DNA of 14,731 bases from DATKYV01 sp035528275 (lineage in GTDB: Bacteria > Acidobacteriota > Terriglobia > UBA7540). This document shows, one piece after another, positions 5,179-12,765 of the stretch. The notes beneath the pieces are model-generated. The model searched no databases. It was not told the origin of the DNA and saw nothing but the letters and a program-made list of their open reading frames with translations. A program made the position numbers and the translations under genes. Where the stretch lies: NCBI GenBank assembly GCA_035528275.1, contig DATKYV010000314.1, positions 1 to 14,731 of the forward strand. The letters run 5' to 3'. Position 1 is the first letter of the stretch; every line of letters starts with the position of its first letter.

Positions 5179-7452
5179 ATGCGTCGTTTTGCGCTGGTGA
5201 TATTCCTTGGACTGACAAGCGTTGCTCTCATGCCGGCCGAAACCGGCCCGTTGCAAGGACTCGGCGGATATTCCGACGAAGCGGCGCGCGTCGAGCGCGA
5301 TTGGGAATCCAAATTCAAGGCCATCCCCGAGCCCCAAAACCTGCGCGCCTACATGGAGCGGCTTTCGGCGCGACCGCATCATCTCGGATCGCCGTACGAC
5401 AAGGACAACGCCGAGTGGATTCTGGCCCAATTCAAAGGCTGGGGTCTGGACGCGCACATCGAGAGCTTCGAGGTCCTCTTCCCCACGCCCAAGGAACGCG
5501 TCGTGGAGCTTGTCGCGCCCACCCGTTTCACCGCCAGGCTTCAGGAGCCGACGGTTGCCGCTGATCCCACGTCCAACCAGCACGACGAGCAATTGCCCAC
5601 CTACAACGCCTATTCCGCCGACGGCGACGTCACGGCACCGCTGGTCTACGTCAACCACGGCATTCCGGAAGACTACGAGCAGCTCGAACGCCTGGGTATT
5701 TCGGTGAAGGGCGCGATTGTCATCACCCGCTACGGCGCTTCCTGGCGCGGCATCAAGCCCAAGGTCGCGGCCGAGCACGGCGCGCTCGGATGCCTGATCT
5801 ACTCCGACCCGCGCGACGACGGTTATTCCCAGGGTGACGTGTTTCCGGAAGGTGCCTGGCGACCGCGAGAGGGCGCCCAGCGGGGCAGCGTGATGGATAT
5901 GCCGCTCTATACCGGCGATCCCCTGACTCCCGGCGTCCCCGCCACCCCGGATGCGAAACGTCTGCCGCTTGAAGAAGTGAAGACCATCACCAGGATTCCC
6001 ACCCTGCCCCTCTCCTACGGCGACGCTCAACCGCTGCTCGCCGCGCTCGCGGGGCCGGTGGCGCCCGACGATTGGCGCGGGGCGCTTCCCATCACCTATC
6101 ACCTGGGACCGGGCCCGGCGAAAGTCCATCTCAAACTGAAAGCCAACTGGGACATCAAGCCGATTTACAACGTCATCGTTAGGATTCCCGGGTCGGCTTA
6201 TCCCGACGAATGGATCGTGCGCGGCAATCATCACGACGCCTGGGTGAACGGCGCTGACGATCCGGTCTCCGCCATGGCCGCGTTGATGGAGGAAGCTCGC
6301 GCTTTTGGCGAATTGCTCAAACAAGGCTGGAAACCCAAGCGCACCATTATCTACTGCGCCTGGGACGCGGAGGAGCAGGGCTTGATCGGCTCCACCGAAT
6401 GGGCCGAAGCTCACGCGAACGAGTTGCGCCGTCATGCCGCCGTCTATATCAATACGGACGCAAACGGCCGCGGATATTTGAACGCCAGCGGCTCCCATAC
6501 TCTCGAGAAGTTCATCAACGAAGTCGCGCGCGACATCGTGGACCCCGAAAAGAAGATGCCGGTCTGGCAACGACGCCGGTTGAAGCTCATCGCGGACGCG
6601 CAGTCGAAAGAAGAGCGGGATGAAGTGCGAGCGCGCCCCGACTGGAGGATCGGCGCGCTGGGCTCGGGCTCTGACTATACGGTCTTCATCGATCACCTGG
6701 GCGTCGCGTCACTCAATTTGGGTTATGGGGACGAGGACGGCGGGGGTATCTACCATTCCATCTACGATGACTTTTACTGGTACACGCACTTCTCCGACAC
6801 GGACTTCGCTTACGGCCGGGCATTGGCGCAGACCGTGGGCACCGCGGTCATGCGACTGGCAAACGCCGAGTTGTTGCCCTATGACTTCACAGACTTCGCC
6901 GATACGATTCGCAAGTATGCCGACGACCTCAAGAAACTGCTGAAAACCAAGCAGGACGAAATCCGCGAACAGAACAGGCAAATCGAGGAAGGAGTCTTCG
7001 ACGCCACGGCCGATCCCAAGAAAACGTTCGTGCCTCCCGCCATCGAGGAAGTCCCGCCTCAGTTGAACTTCGCCCCGCTCGAGAACGCGCTCGAAAAACT
7101 CACGGCCAGCGCCGGCGATTACCGCAAGGCATGGGAAAAGGCCCACGAGAATGGCGGCGGGGCGCTGGCGCGCGCCTCGTTGCAAGAGGTGAACGCCAAG
7201 CTCATCGAGAGCGAGCGCAAGCTCACCAGTCCCGAAGGGCTTCCCGGTCGGCCCTGGTACAAACATCAAATTTATGCGCCCGGCGCCTACACTGGTTATG
7301 GCGTCAAGACGATCCCGGGAGTCCGGGAAGCGATTGAGCAGAAGAAGTGGCAGGAAGCCGACGAGCAATTAGTCTTAATCGGCAAAATCCTCCAGGACGA
7401 GGCGGCGCTGATTGAATCCGCCGCCCGAGAGTTGGAACAGGCCATCAAGTAA
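5179..7452 (+). CDS. Exported M28B metallopeptidase, glutamate carboxypeptidase II-like
   Basis: The 757-aa product resembles GCPII (PSMA, NAALADase), which removes C-terminal residues from peptides using two zinc ions. ATG at 5179 has GGAGG at 5170-5174, better than the GTG at 5101. A signal peptide ends near residue 20 (LMPA). A protease-associated domain sits within roughly residues 110-330, including SDPRDDGY and TGDPLTPG. The M28 core has every ligand at a steady offset from human GCPII: H351, D361 (HHDAWVNGADDP), general base E398 and ligand E399 (WDAEEQG), D427 (NTDAN) and H526 (YHSIYDD). The C-terminal helical dimerisation domain starts near residue 590. The residue after D427 is Ala, where GCPII has Ser454, so glutamate selectivity need not be shared. 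It lies just downstream of the aminotransferase and is probably secreted to the periplasm. Confidence 0.92.
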   Translation: MRRFALVIFLGLTSVALMPAETGPLQGLGGYSDEAARVERDWESKFKAIPEPQNLRAYMERLSARPHHLGSPYDKDNAEWILAQFKGWGLDAHIESFEVLFPTPKERVVELVAPTRFTARLQEPTVAADPTSNQHDEQLPTYNAYSADGDVTAPLVYVNHGIPEDYEQLERLGISVKGAIVITRYGASWRGIKPKVAAEHGALGCLIYSDPRDDGYSQGDVFPEGAWRPREGAQRGSVMDMPLYTGDPLTPGVPATPDAKRLPLEEVKTITRIPTLPLSYGDAQPLLAALAGPVAPDDWRGALPITYHLGPGPAKVHLKLKANWDIKPIYNVIVRIPGSAYPDEWIVRGNHHDAWVNGADDPVSAMAALMEEARAFGELLKQGWKPKRTIIYCAWDAEEQGLIGSTEWAEAHANELRRHAAVYINTDANGRGYLNASGSHTLEKFINEVARDIVDPEKKMPVWQRRRLKLIADAQSKEERDEVRARPDWRIGALGSGSDYTVFIDHLGVASLNLGYGDEDGGGIYHSIYDDFYWYTHFSDTDFAYGRALAQTVGTAVMRLANAELLPYDFTDFADTIRKYADDLKKLLKTKQDEIREQNRQIEEGVFDATADPKKTFVPPAIEEVPPQLNFAPLENALEKLTASAGDYRKAWEKAHENGGGALARASLQEVNAKLIESERKLTSPEGLPGRPWYKHQIYAPGAYTGYGVKTIPGVREAIEQKKWQEADEQLVLIGKILQDEAALIESAARELEQAIK

Positions 7453-7484
7453 ACATCGAGCAGTAGATTCCTGCCCGCAAAGCC

Positions 7485-7511
7485 GGCCGGCACGGTTAAC
7501 TCGCGCCGGCC
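7485..7511. other. GC-rich hairpin downstream of the M28 peptidase
   Basis: GGCCGGC (7485-7491) and GCCGGCC (7505-7511) form a 7-bp perfect stem around a 13-nt loop, about 30 nt after the peptidase stop. There is no T-run, so it is not a standard intrinsic terminator. It may slow polymerase or stabilise the transcript end. Confidence 0.35.
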
Positions 7512-7644
7512 CAAGCTCAGAAATTCTGAAACAACCTCCCGCCATTCGGTGTCAGTACAAGTGGAAAGGAAAACAGCTCCACGCGCGGCGCTTCCAGAAA
7601 AGACAAAATCCGGGGCGCGGGCGATTCCCGCGGGAGGTGCACCC

Positions 7645-8688
7645 ATGTTCGAAAACAACCTGCTCGAGTCTTCTCCTTCGCGCGAATCCCCGCTCCAGGC
7701 GGGGGACCGCGGCTATGCCGTGCTGGCAGGCATCCTGGGATTCGTCGCCGGCCTGGGGCTCTTGCCGTTGATCATCGCTCCCGCCTCCGTGGGAGCGCAC
7801 GTGGCGCGGGCGGCGATCCTAGGCGCTGTCGTGATGTGCTGGGGCTTCATGCTCATTTACGTTTACCGTGAAGCCCGCCACCTGAGTTTCAAGGCCTGGG
7901 TCTGGTGCGGCCTGGTAGCGATCTCCAATCTTGCCGGGTTCGTTCTGTTTCTAATCTACTCCGCTGCGAGGACCGGGAAATGGCAGCGGGCCACCATTCC
8001 CATCGCCTACGCCATGGAGATTTGCCTGGTCGGGGCTCTCGTGCTTGTCCCGCTTCTCCACACCGCGTCACTGGGCAAAGCTGAATTGGGGAGAGAGGTG
8101 TGGCGTGTGCCCCTGGCACCACCGCCCCCGCCGGCTCCAAGCCCGGCGCCGAACACCGCGAGAAGGAGCCCGCGCCCCGCGAACGATGTCTTCGTCCTCA
8201 TAGTTCCCGATGCGATTCCCGAAAGAATTGAGATGGTCCGCGATGATTCCTTCGACGTTCCAGGCCCCGAACTCGCCCCTGGCATTCCCGGCGGGATGGA
8301 AGGAGGCACACCCGAAGGTATTCCCTTCAGCATCGTCACAACAATGGTCCCGCCTCTGCCCCCTCCGCCACCGGTCGGAACCAAGGCGACGAAACCTCGT
8401 CAGGTTCGAGTCAGCCACATCGACCCCGCCAAGCTCATCTTTCAACCTAAGCCGGAGTATCCGCCGGTGGCCAGAATGGCGCGAATCGAGGGCACGGTGC
8501 GACTGGAAGCGGTGATTGGGACCGACGGGAGGGTCGAGAACCTGAAGGTCGTCAGCGGCCATCCGCTGTTCTTGAAAGCAGCCGTCGATGCCATCTCACG
8601 CTGGCGATATCAACCGACGCTCTTGAACGGCGAGCCGGTCGAAGTGCTCACCGAAATCGACGTGATCTTTCAGCTGGCCGGGCAATAG
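7645..8688 (+). CDS. Four-TM protein with TonB C-terminal domain (energy transducer-like)
   Basis: The 347-aa protein starts at ATG 7645 (GGGAGG at 7632-7637, 7 nt upstream), beginning MFENNLLESS as in many acidobacterial TonB-like proteins. Four hydrophobic segments lie near residues 24-46, 53-75, 85-107 and 115-138, unlike classical TonB with one N-terminal anchor. A proline-rich periplasmic stretch follows (APPPPPAPSPAP near 158-169, VPPLPPPPPVG near 235-245). The TonB C-terminal fold occupies about 265-345, with YPPVARMARIEGTVRLEAVI, GTDGRVENLKVVSGHP and ISRWRYQP. Such proteins are thought to transmit proton-motive energy to outer-membrane receptors, usually with ExbB/ExbD, which are absent here. 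It ends the plus-strand block and faces a minus-strand gene 59 nt away. Confidence 0.85.
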   Translation: MFENNLLESSPSRESPLQAGDRGYAVLAGILGFVAGLGLLPLIIAPASVGAHVARAAILGAVVMCWGFMLIYVYREARHLSFKAWVWCGLVAISNLAGFVLFLIYSAARTGKWQRATIPIAYAMEICLVGALVLVPLLHTASLGKAELGREVWRVPLAPPPPPAPSPAPNTARRSPRPANDVFVLIVPDAIPERIEMVRDDSFDVPGPELAPGIPGGMEGGTPEGIPFSIVTTMVPPLPPPPPVGTKATKPRQVRVSHIDPAKLIFQPKPEYPPVARMARIEGTVRLEAVIGTDGRVENLKVVSGHPLFLKAAVDAISRWRYQPTLLNGEPVEVLTEIDVIFQLAGQ

Positions 8689-8747
8689 GATTTCGCCCGT
8701 CGATGATCTGCCGTGCTGCTCCGTCCCCGGCTACGGCTGGGCGTTGG

Positions 8748-9554
8748 TTACTTCCGCTGGGGAGGTGTTTTGGCGATTGGCGGGTTGGACGCCTCGCCTT
8801 TCTCCGCCGCCTTGGCGGCGCGTTCACGAACCCGCCGCCCTTTGAACTCCGGCCGAATATTCGTCATGGGTGTGGCGCGCTGGGTCCTGCCCTGCATCGC
8901 GTAGCTCAACTCGGTGTGGCAGGCCGCCAGATTGTTTTGCAGCGCGTAGAGAACCTGATCCTGGCTGCGCAGAAGGAATCCGAGATACGTCCCGAGGGTC
9001 TGCTGAAGGTCAAAGAGTTTGTTGCCCGCCTGGCTGTATTGAGCGCCAAAGCTGGGATTCTCGTGCTGGGAAATGCTGCGAGCCACACCGTCCAGACGCG
9101 GCAGGACGCCACTGATCGCCGCATAGGTCTCATAGGCCAGGGAGGCGCTGTCCGGACGGGCGTCGAATTGTCCCCGCCATTCTGCCAGGTTCTGCAATTG
9201 CCGCCGCAGCGCCTGGAGAGTCCCCTGGAATGAGTCGCGCGTGGACTCTGCCATTTTCCAGCGTTCGGGCTTCACTTGGGTCAGCAGGTCGTCGACGCGG
9301 TATTCGGTCAGCCACAAGCTGTGGAGCAACTCTTTCACCTGAGCCGGCGTCATCTCACCCACCGCCGCCGGGGCGGCCGTCTGGTCGGCCGGCGCAGGCT
9401 TGGTGACTTCAACCCTCTCCGTGGGGAGAGGTGCGGAACTCGGCTCGGCAGCCGTCGCGGGCTGTCCGGCTGCGGCCGGCGTTTCCAGCTGTTGACCCGC
9501 CCACGCTTGATGACCGCAGGCGAGGATTAGGAAGAAGACGCTCGCAGATCTCAT
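8748..9554 (-). CDS. Exported helical protein of unknown function
   Basis: I do not recognise a family. The 268-aa protein begins MRSASVFFLILACGHQAWAG, a clear signal peptide with likely cleavage after AWA. An Ala/Pro/Thr-rich stretch runs to about residue 65, then a mostly helical region of about 170 residues (TPAQVKELLHSLWLTEYRVD through DQVLYALQNNLAACHTELSY), and a basic tail KGRRVRERAAKAAEKGEA. The ATG at 9554 is preferred over an upstream in-frame start near 9614 because it opens the signal peptide and keeps the gene clear of the PilZ gene. It is third in a close minus-strand set, 40 nt after PilZ, so co-transcription is likely. A periplasmic or envelope role is inference only. Confidence 0.72.
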   Translation of the reverse strand: MRSASVFFLILACGHQAWAGQQLETPAAAGQPATAAEPSSAPLPTERVEVTKPAPADQTAAPAAVGEMTPAQVKELLHSLWLTEYRVDDLLTQVKPERWKMAESTRDSFQGTLQALRRQLQNLAEWRGQFDARPDSASLAYETYAAISGVLPRLDGVARSISQHENPSFGAQYSQAGNKLFDLQQTLGTYLGFLLRSQDQVLYALQNNLAACHTELSYAMQGRTQRATPMTNIRPEFKGRRVRERAAKAAEKGEASNPPIAKTPPQRK

Positions 9555-9594
9555 CTGGGCCCCCGAATTGTTCTTTAGGGAAAGGATGGCAGGA

Positions 9595-9936
9595 TCAAGC
9601 AACGGCGTCCACAAATTTTTGCAGCGACTGGCGTGTTGCCTCGTCCAAATCCGAGAACATCACGCCCATTCCCACACCAATGATGGCATACACCACTTTG
9701 CCGCGGCAGGAGATGAGGGAATCCTGGGGGTGGAGTCGGAAGGCTACGGCGACTTCCGAATCCTGAGGGAAAGGGTCTTTCGAAGTCACGAACATTCCGC
9801 CGATGCTGATGTCCCGCGAGAGCAGGAGTTCCTCGCGGTCCAGCGCGGCGCACGTGATCTGGGTCACCAGCCGGGCGCGGCGATGCTGGCGCTTATCGAT
9901 TCCAGGTTTGACGTATTCGCGGCCTTCTTCCTCCAC
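9595..9936 (-). CDS. PilZ-domain protein, probable c-di-GMP receptor
   Basis: This 113-aa single-domain protein carries both PilZ signatures: RxxxR at R16-R20 (DKRQHRRARL) and DxSxxG at D42-G47 (RDISIGGMFV), the residues that grip cyclic di-GMP in the family. The rest fits the six-stranded PilZ barrel with a C-terminal helix (LDEATRQSLQKFVDAV). The start is a GTG at 9936, supported by GAGGTGG at 9943-9949, 6 nt upstream. No output domain is fused, so it probably acts through a partner; the unknown genes on either side (27 nt and 40 nt away, same strand) are the obvious candidates. Both ligand-binding motifs are intact, so binding is expected. Targets such as motility or exopolysaccharide cannot be told. 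Confidence 0.88.
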   Translation of the reverse strand: MEEEGREYVKPGIDKRQHRRARLVTQITCAALDREELLLSRDISIGGMFVTSKDPFPQDSEVAVAFRLHPQDSLISCRGKVVYAIIGVGMGVMFSDLDEATRQSLQKFVDAVA

Positions 9937-9963
9937 TCGAAACCACCTCGTCGTGAAAATCCA

Positions 9964-10356
9964 CTAGCCGGCGCCGAGCTCTTCAATCTCCATTGAGAAT
10001 TGAAAAAAGGGGCGGGGATAACCTCTTCCCCAGCGGTTCACTTCCCAGCGGGCCTGGAGGAATTTGATTTCCGGGCGTTGCCGGAGGTCTAAGGCGGCCG
10101 GTTTGACGCCGCGGTAGAATTCCTGTGGGAACCAGAACAGCGCCTTATCGCCCCATTCTTTCCCGTCGGCCGATCCCCAAATGGAAACGTGCAAGGATTC
10201 CTGCTCGATGATATCGGTAACGCGAAGAACGATCAGAACCTGTTTGCCGGCCAACGGGCCCAGGTCGAACGGGGCGCCCGCCCCCGCAGTCTCAATCGCG
10301 GTTCCCGCCGGCACCAGGTAGCTTGTGCCGGCCTTCGTCGCTTCACTTGTCGTCAT
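9964..10356 (-). CDS. Conserved protein of unknown function, upstream of PilZ
   Basis: This 130-aa protein looks like a small beta-sandwich, but I cannot name a domain. Visible features are DLGPLAGKQVLIVLRVTDII, HVSIWGSADGKEWG, ALFWFPQEFYRG and FLQARWEVNRWGRG, rich in aromatic residues. I recall similar short proteins only from Acidobacteriota, so it may be lineage-specific. There is no signal peptide or membrane segment. It is probably the first gene of a three-gene minus-strand unit (27 nt before PilZ), preceded by 174 nt of non-coding DNA. An 11-nt palindrome GTCTCAGAGAC lies 4-14 nt upstream of the ATG (10360-10370) and overlaps the ribosome-binding zone, which otherwise has only a weak GAGA. 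Confidence 0.72.
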   Translation of the reverse strand: MTTSEATKAGTSYLVPAGTAIETAGAGAPFDLGPLAGKQVLIVLRVTDIIEQESLHVSIWGSADGKEWGDKALFWFPQEFYRGVKPAALDLRQRPEIKFLQARWEVNRWGRGYPRPFFQFSMEIEELGAG

Positions 10357-10359
10357 CGC

Positions 10360-10370
10360 GTCTCAGAGAC
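10360..10370. promoter_or_regulatory. Palindrome over the ribosome-binding region of the PilZ operon
   Basis: GTCTC-A-GAGAC is a perfect 5-bp inverted repeat around one base, immediately upstream of the ATG at 10356 on the minus strand. It covers the only purine-rich stretch available as a ribosome-binding site. It could be an operator half-site pair or chance. Confidence 0.3.
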
Positions 10371-10530
10371 CTGTAATTCAAACCAAAGCGCCTCATCCTA
10401 GCACAACCCGGCAACAAATAGAAACATCCGCGTGGAGTTTGGTTGAGTCATGGGATTCGGGAAAGCAGGACATCGACGCGCCGGAAAATCGCGAGCAACA
10501 CTCCGCCCGGTCTCGCCAGGCGTCCCTGTT

Positions 10531-12765
10531 TCAGTCACCGCCCGAGGGGGCAGAGGCCAAACGGCAGTCGGCAAACTTCGCCGTCCCAGTCAACAATTGG
10601 CGGTAGATGGCAGCGTCGCGGAGAACTCTTTCGACGTAGCCTCGGGTTGCGAGAATGGGGATGGACTCCAAAAATTCCGCGGGTTCTGAAAAGTCGCGCC
10701 CTTCGACCCAGCGCTTCACGCGCGACGGACCGGCATGGTAGGCTGCCAGAGCTTGCTCGGTCTTGCCGTCGAACGATTTGAGCCGGTCGCGCAAATAGGC
10801 GCATCCGAGGCGCAGGTTGTAGGCAGGTTCGTACAGACGGCGCTCCGCGACGCGACGCCGCGAACGCCGCCGGCTCACCGTGCGGGGAAGGACCTGCATC
10901 AATCCGCGCGCGTTGGCCCGAGACGTGGCGCGAGGGTTGAAAGCCGATTCCTGCCGGATGAGCCCCATCACCAGGTTTGCGTCCAACCCGTGAGAGCGGG
11001 CGTAGCGTGCTACGAGAGTTCTGTAGGACAGCGGATAGAGCATCTCCCAGACTTCGCGCGGCAGCATGGAGAAATCGTAATCCGGATAGCTCGGAGCAGC
11101 CTTCTGCGCCTCAAAGAGTGCCACGTCAACCCTGCCCTGCCTGGCCAGGCTGCGGGCAAGGACCACTGACCCTTCAGGGTGTCCGGGGTTTTCCGAAAGC
11201 TCCCGTCGCAGGTATTGCTCCGCCAAATCTTCCAGCGCCAAGTCTTCGAGCGTGTTGAAGCGCTCGAGCAACTCGCTATCGCGCGGCGGGGCGCAGGGTG
11301 AAAGCTCAGGTGACGGCGGCGGGGGAAGGTCGGCAGCCAGAGCGGCGATCGCTGAGTCTTGTTGAGCAATCCTTGGAGCTTTGCGAAGCAGCGCCTGCTT
11401 CAGACGGCCCGCCGCCTGCCCTGCGTAGAAATTGTTGCCGAAACGCCGGTCGAGCAAATCATAAAGGAATCGCGCTTCTCCCCAGTCGCCTCGCACCTCT
11501 GCAACGCGCCCCAGCCAGTACAGCACCGCGGGGACCTGGGAGGAATCCGGATAATGCCTCAGGTGACTGATCATTGACTCCGCCGCCCTGGCGTAATCTC
11601 TCTCCAGATAAAAAGCCCAGGCAACGCGCCAATTGGCTTCCGGCGCAAACTCGGAACGCGGGAAGGATTCCACCAACTTCCGGTAGTAAATGGCGGCCTT
11701 CGCCCATTCCCCCTCTCGAACGAAATAACTTCCCGCCTCATGCAGGGCCGAAGCGCAGGCGGGAGATTCAGGGTAGGCTTCTGAGGTTTCACCCATCGCT
11801 CGGACCACGCCCTCTTCGTCCTCAAGCCGTCGGTAGGCCTCGACGAGCGTTGCCAGCCGCCATGCGTCATTCTCAGGATCACCGGCCAGCTTCTTCTTGA
11901 GGACCCCGACGGCCTGGGTGGTCCGCCTGAGAGCTATCAGGTCTCGGGCCCGGCCAACCTCCCACCGTCCGGCATGAGAACTCTGAGGATAGGTCCGAAG
12001 AAGGTGCTCGTATTCTTTGAGCGCATCGGCGTAATTTCGGCGCTTGTGGAGAATCTCAGCGCGCGCGGTTTGAATCTCGATGGGAACCTGAGTGAAATTC
12101 TTTCCGAGCTTGGCCTGCAATTGAACGAGTTCGCTCCTCGCGGTCTCGGCCTCCGAAGAGGTTGGGAAAGCGTAATAAATATCCTGGTATGCGCCGGCAG
12201 CGGCGACCGGACGCCCAGCCCCATCGTACGCGCGGGCCAGGAGCAGGGCTAAAGCAGGACGCTGGCGAACCCGCGGTTCGGCCGTCAGGATTTCCACTGC
12301 CCGCATCGCCTGCCCCTTCTCGAGGAGAACAGAAGCCAGAAGCTCCACTGCTTCAACGCGAAGGGTACTGCGCGGGTAGCGAGTCGAGAAACCCTCCAAC
12401 GCCACCGTAACCTCTTCCGGCTCTCCGGCCTCGCGAGCCGACGCGGCACGGAAGTACTGGGCGTAGTCGAGGAGCGAGAAACTGTTTTCGGCGGCTCGTC
12501 GCAAATCCCCCAGGGCGAATTCGTACTCGCCGGCCTCATACTCCCGGTAGCCCAGCGCGAACAGCGCCAGACCGCGCTCTTCCGAGTTGTGCGCGGATTC
12601 CCCAAACCGTCGCAGGGCTTCCCAGGACTCGCGATTCTCTGCGCCGGCGGCCAGCACCCGGAGCTTGCGGCTCACCGCAGGAGCTGGGGAGGCAGCAAGC
12701 AGACAGAGGGCCAAGGCGGTCAGCGCCAGGACCACGCGGGAAGAAATTTTGTCGGGAACGCTCAC
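10531..12765 (-). CDS. Exported TPR-containing lytic murein transglycosylase (Slt70-like)
   Basis: The 744-aa enzyme should cleave the glycan strand of peptidoglycan, leaving 1,6-anhydro-muramic ends. The start is GTG at 12765, overlapping the upstream stop as GTGA, so translation is coupled. A signal peptide occupies about residues 1-30 (VVLALTALALCLLAASPAPA). Residues about 50-480 are tandem helical TPR-like repeats (for example FALGYREYEAGEYEFALGDL and WRVAWAFYLERDYARAAESM), the superhelix typical of Slt70. The GH23/SLT domain is about 590-735: catalytic E606 in IRQESAFNP, ARGLMQVLP, and AYHAGPSRVKRW near 675 (His replacing the common Asn of AYNAG). An Arg-rich SRRRSRRR insertion sits between these motifs. 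A periplasmic role in wall turnover or assembly of envelope-spanning machines is expected from the family. Confidence 0.9.
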   Translation of the reverse strand: MSVPDKISSRVVLALTALALCLLAASPAPAVSRKLRVLAAGAENRESWEALRRFGESAHNSEERGLALFALGYREYEAGEYEFALGDLRRAAENSFSLLDYAQYFRAASAREAGEPEEVTVALEGFSTRYPRSTLRVEAVELLASVLLEKGQAMRAVEILTAEPRVRQRPALALLLARAYDGAGRPVAAAGAYQDIYYAFPTSSEAETARSELVQLQAKLGKNFTQVPIEIQTARAEILHKRRNYADALKEYEHLLRTYPQSSHAGRWEVGRARDLIALRRTTQAVGVLKKKLAGDPENDAWRLATLVEAYRRLEDEEGVVRAMGETSEAYPESPACASALHEAGSYFVREGEWAKAAIYYRKLVESFPRSEFAPEANWRVAWAFYLERDYARAAESMISHLRHYPDSSQVPAVLYWLGRVAEVRGDWGEARFLYDLLDRRFGNNFYAGQAAGRLKQALLRKAPRIAQQDSAIAALAADLPPPPSPELSPCAPPRDSELLERFNTLEDLALEDLAEQYLRRELSENPGHPEGSVVLARSLARQGRVDVALFEAQKAAPSYPDYDFSMLPREVWEMLYPLSYRTLVARYARSHGLDANLVMGLIRQESAFNPRATSRANARGLMQVLPRTVSRRRSRRRVAERRLYEPAYNLRLGCAYLRDRLKSFDGKTEQALAAYHAGPSRVKRWVEGRDFSEPAEFLESIPILATRGYVERVLRDAAIYRQLLTGTAKFADCRLASAPSGGD

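Noticed and set aside
5161..6696. Long minus-strand open frame of about 511 codons opposite the M28 peptidase
   Set aside because: It lies entirely across a gene with a signal peptide, all zinc ligands and a ribosome-binding site. Long antisense frames are common opposite GC-rich genes, and its translation shows no domain pattern.
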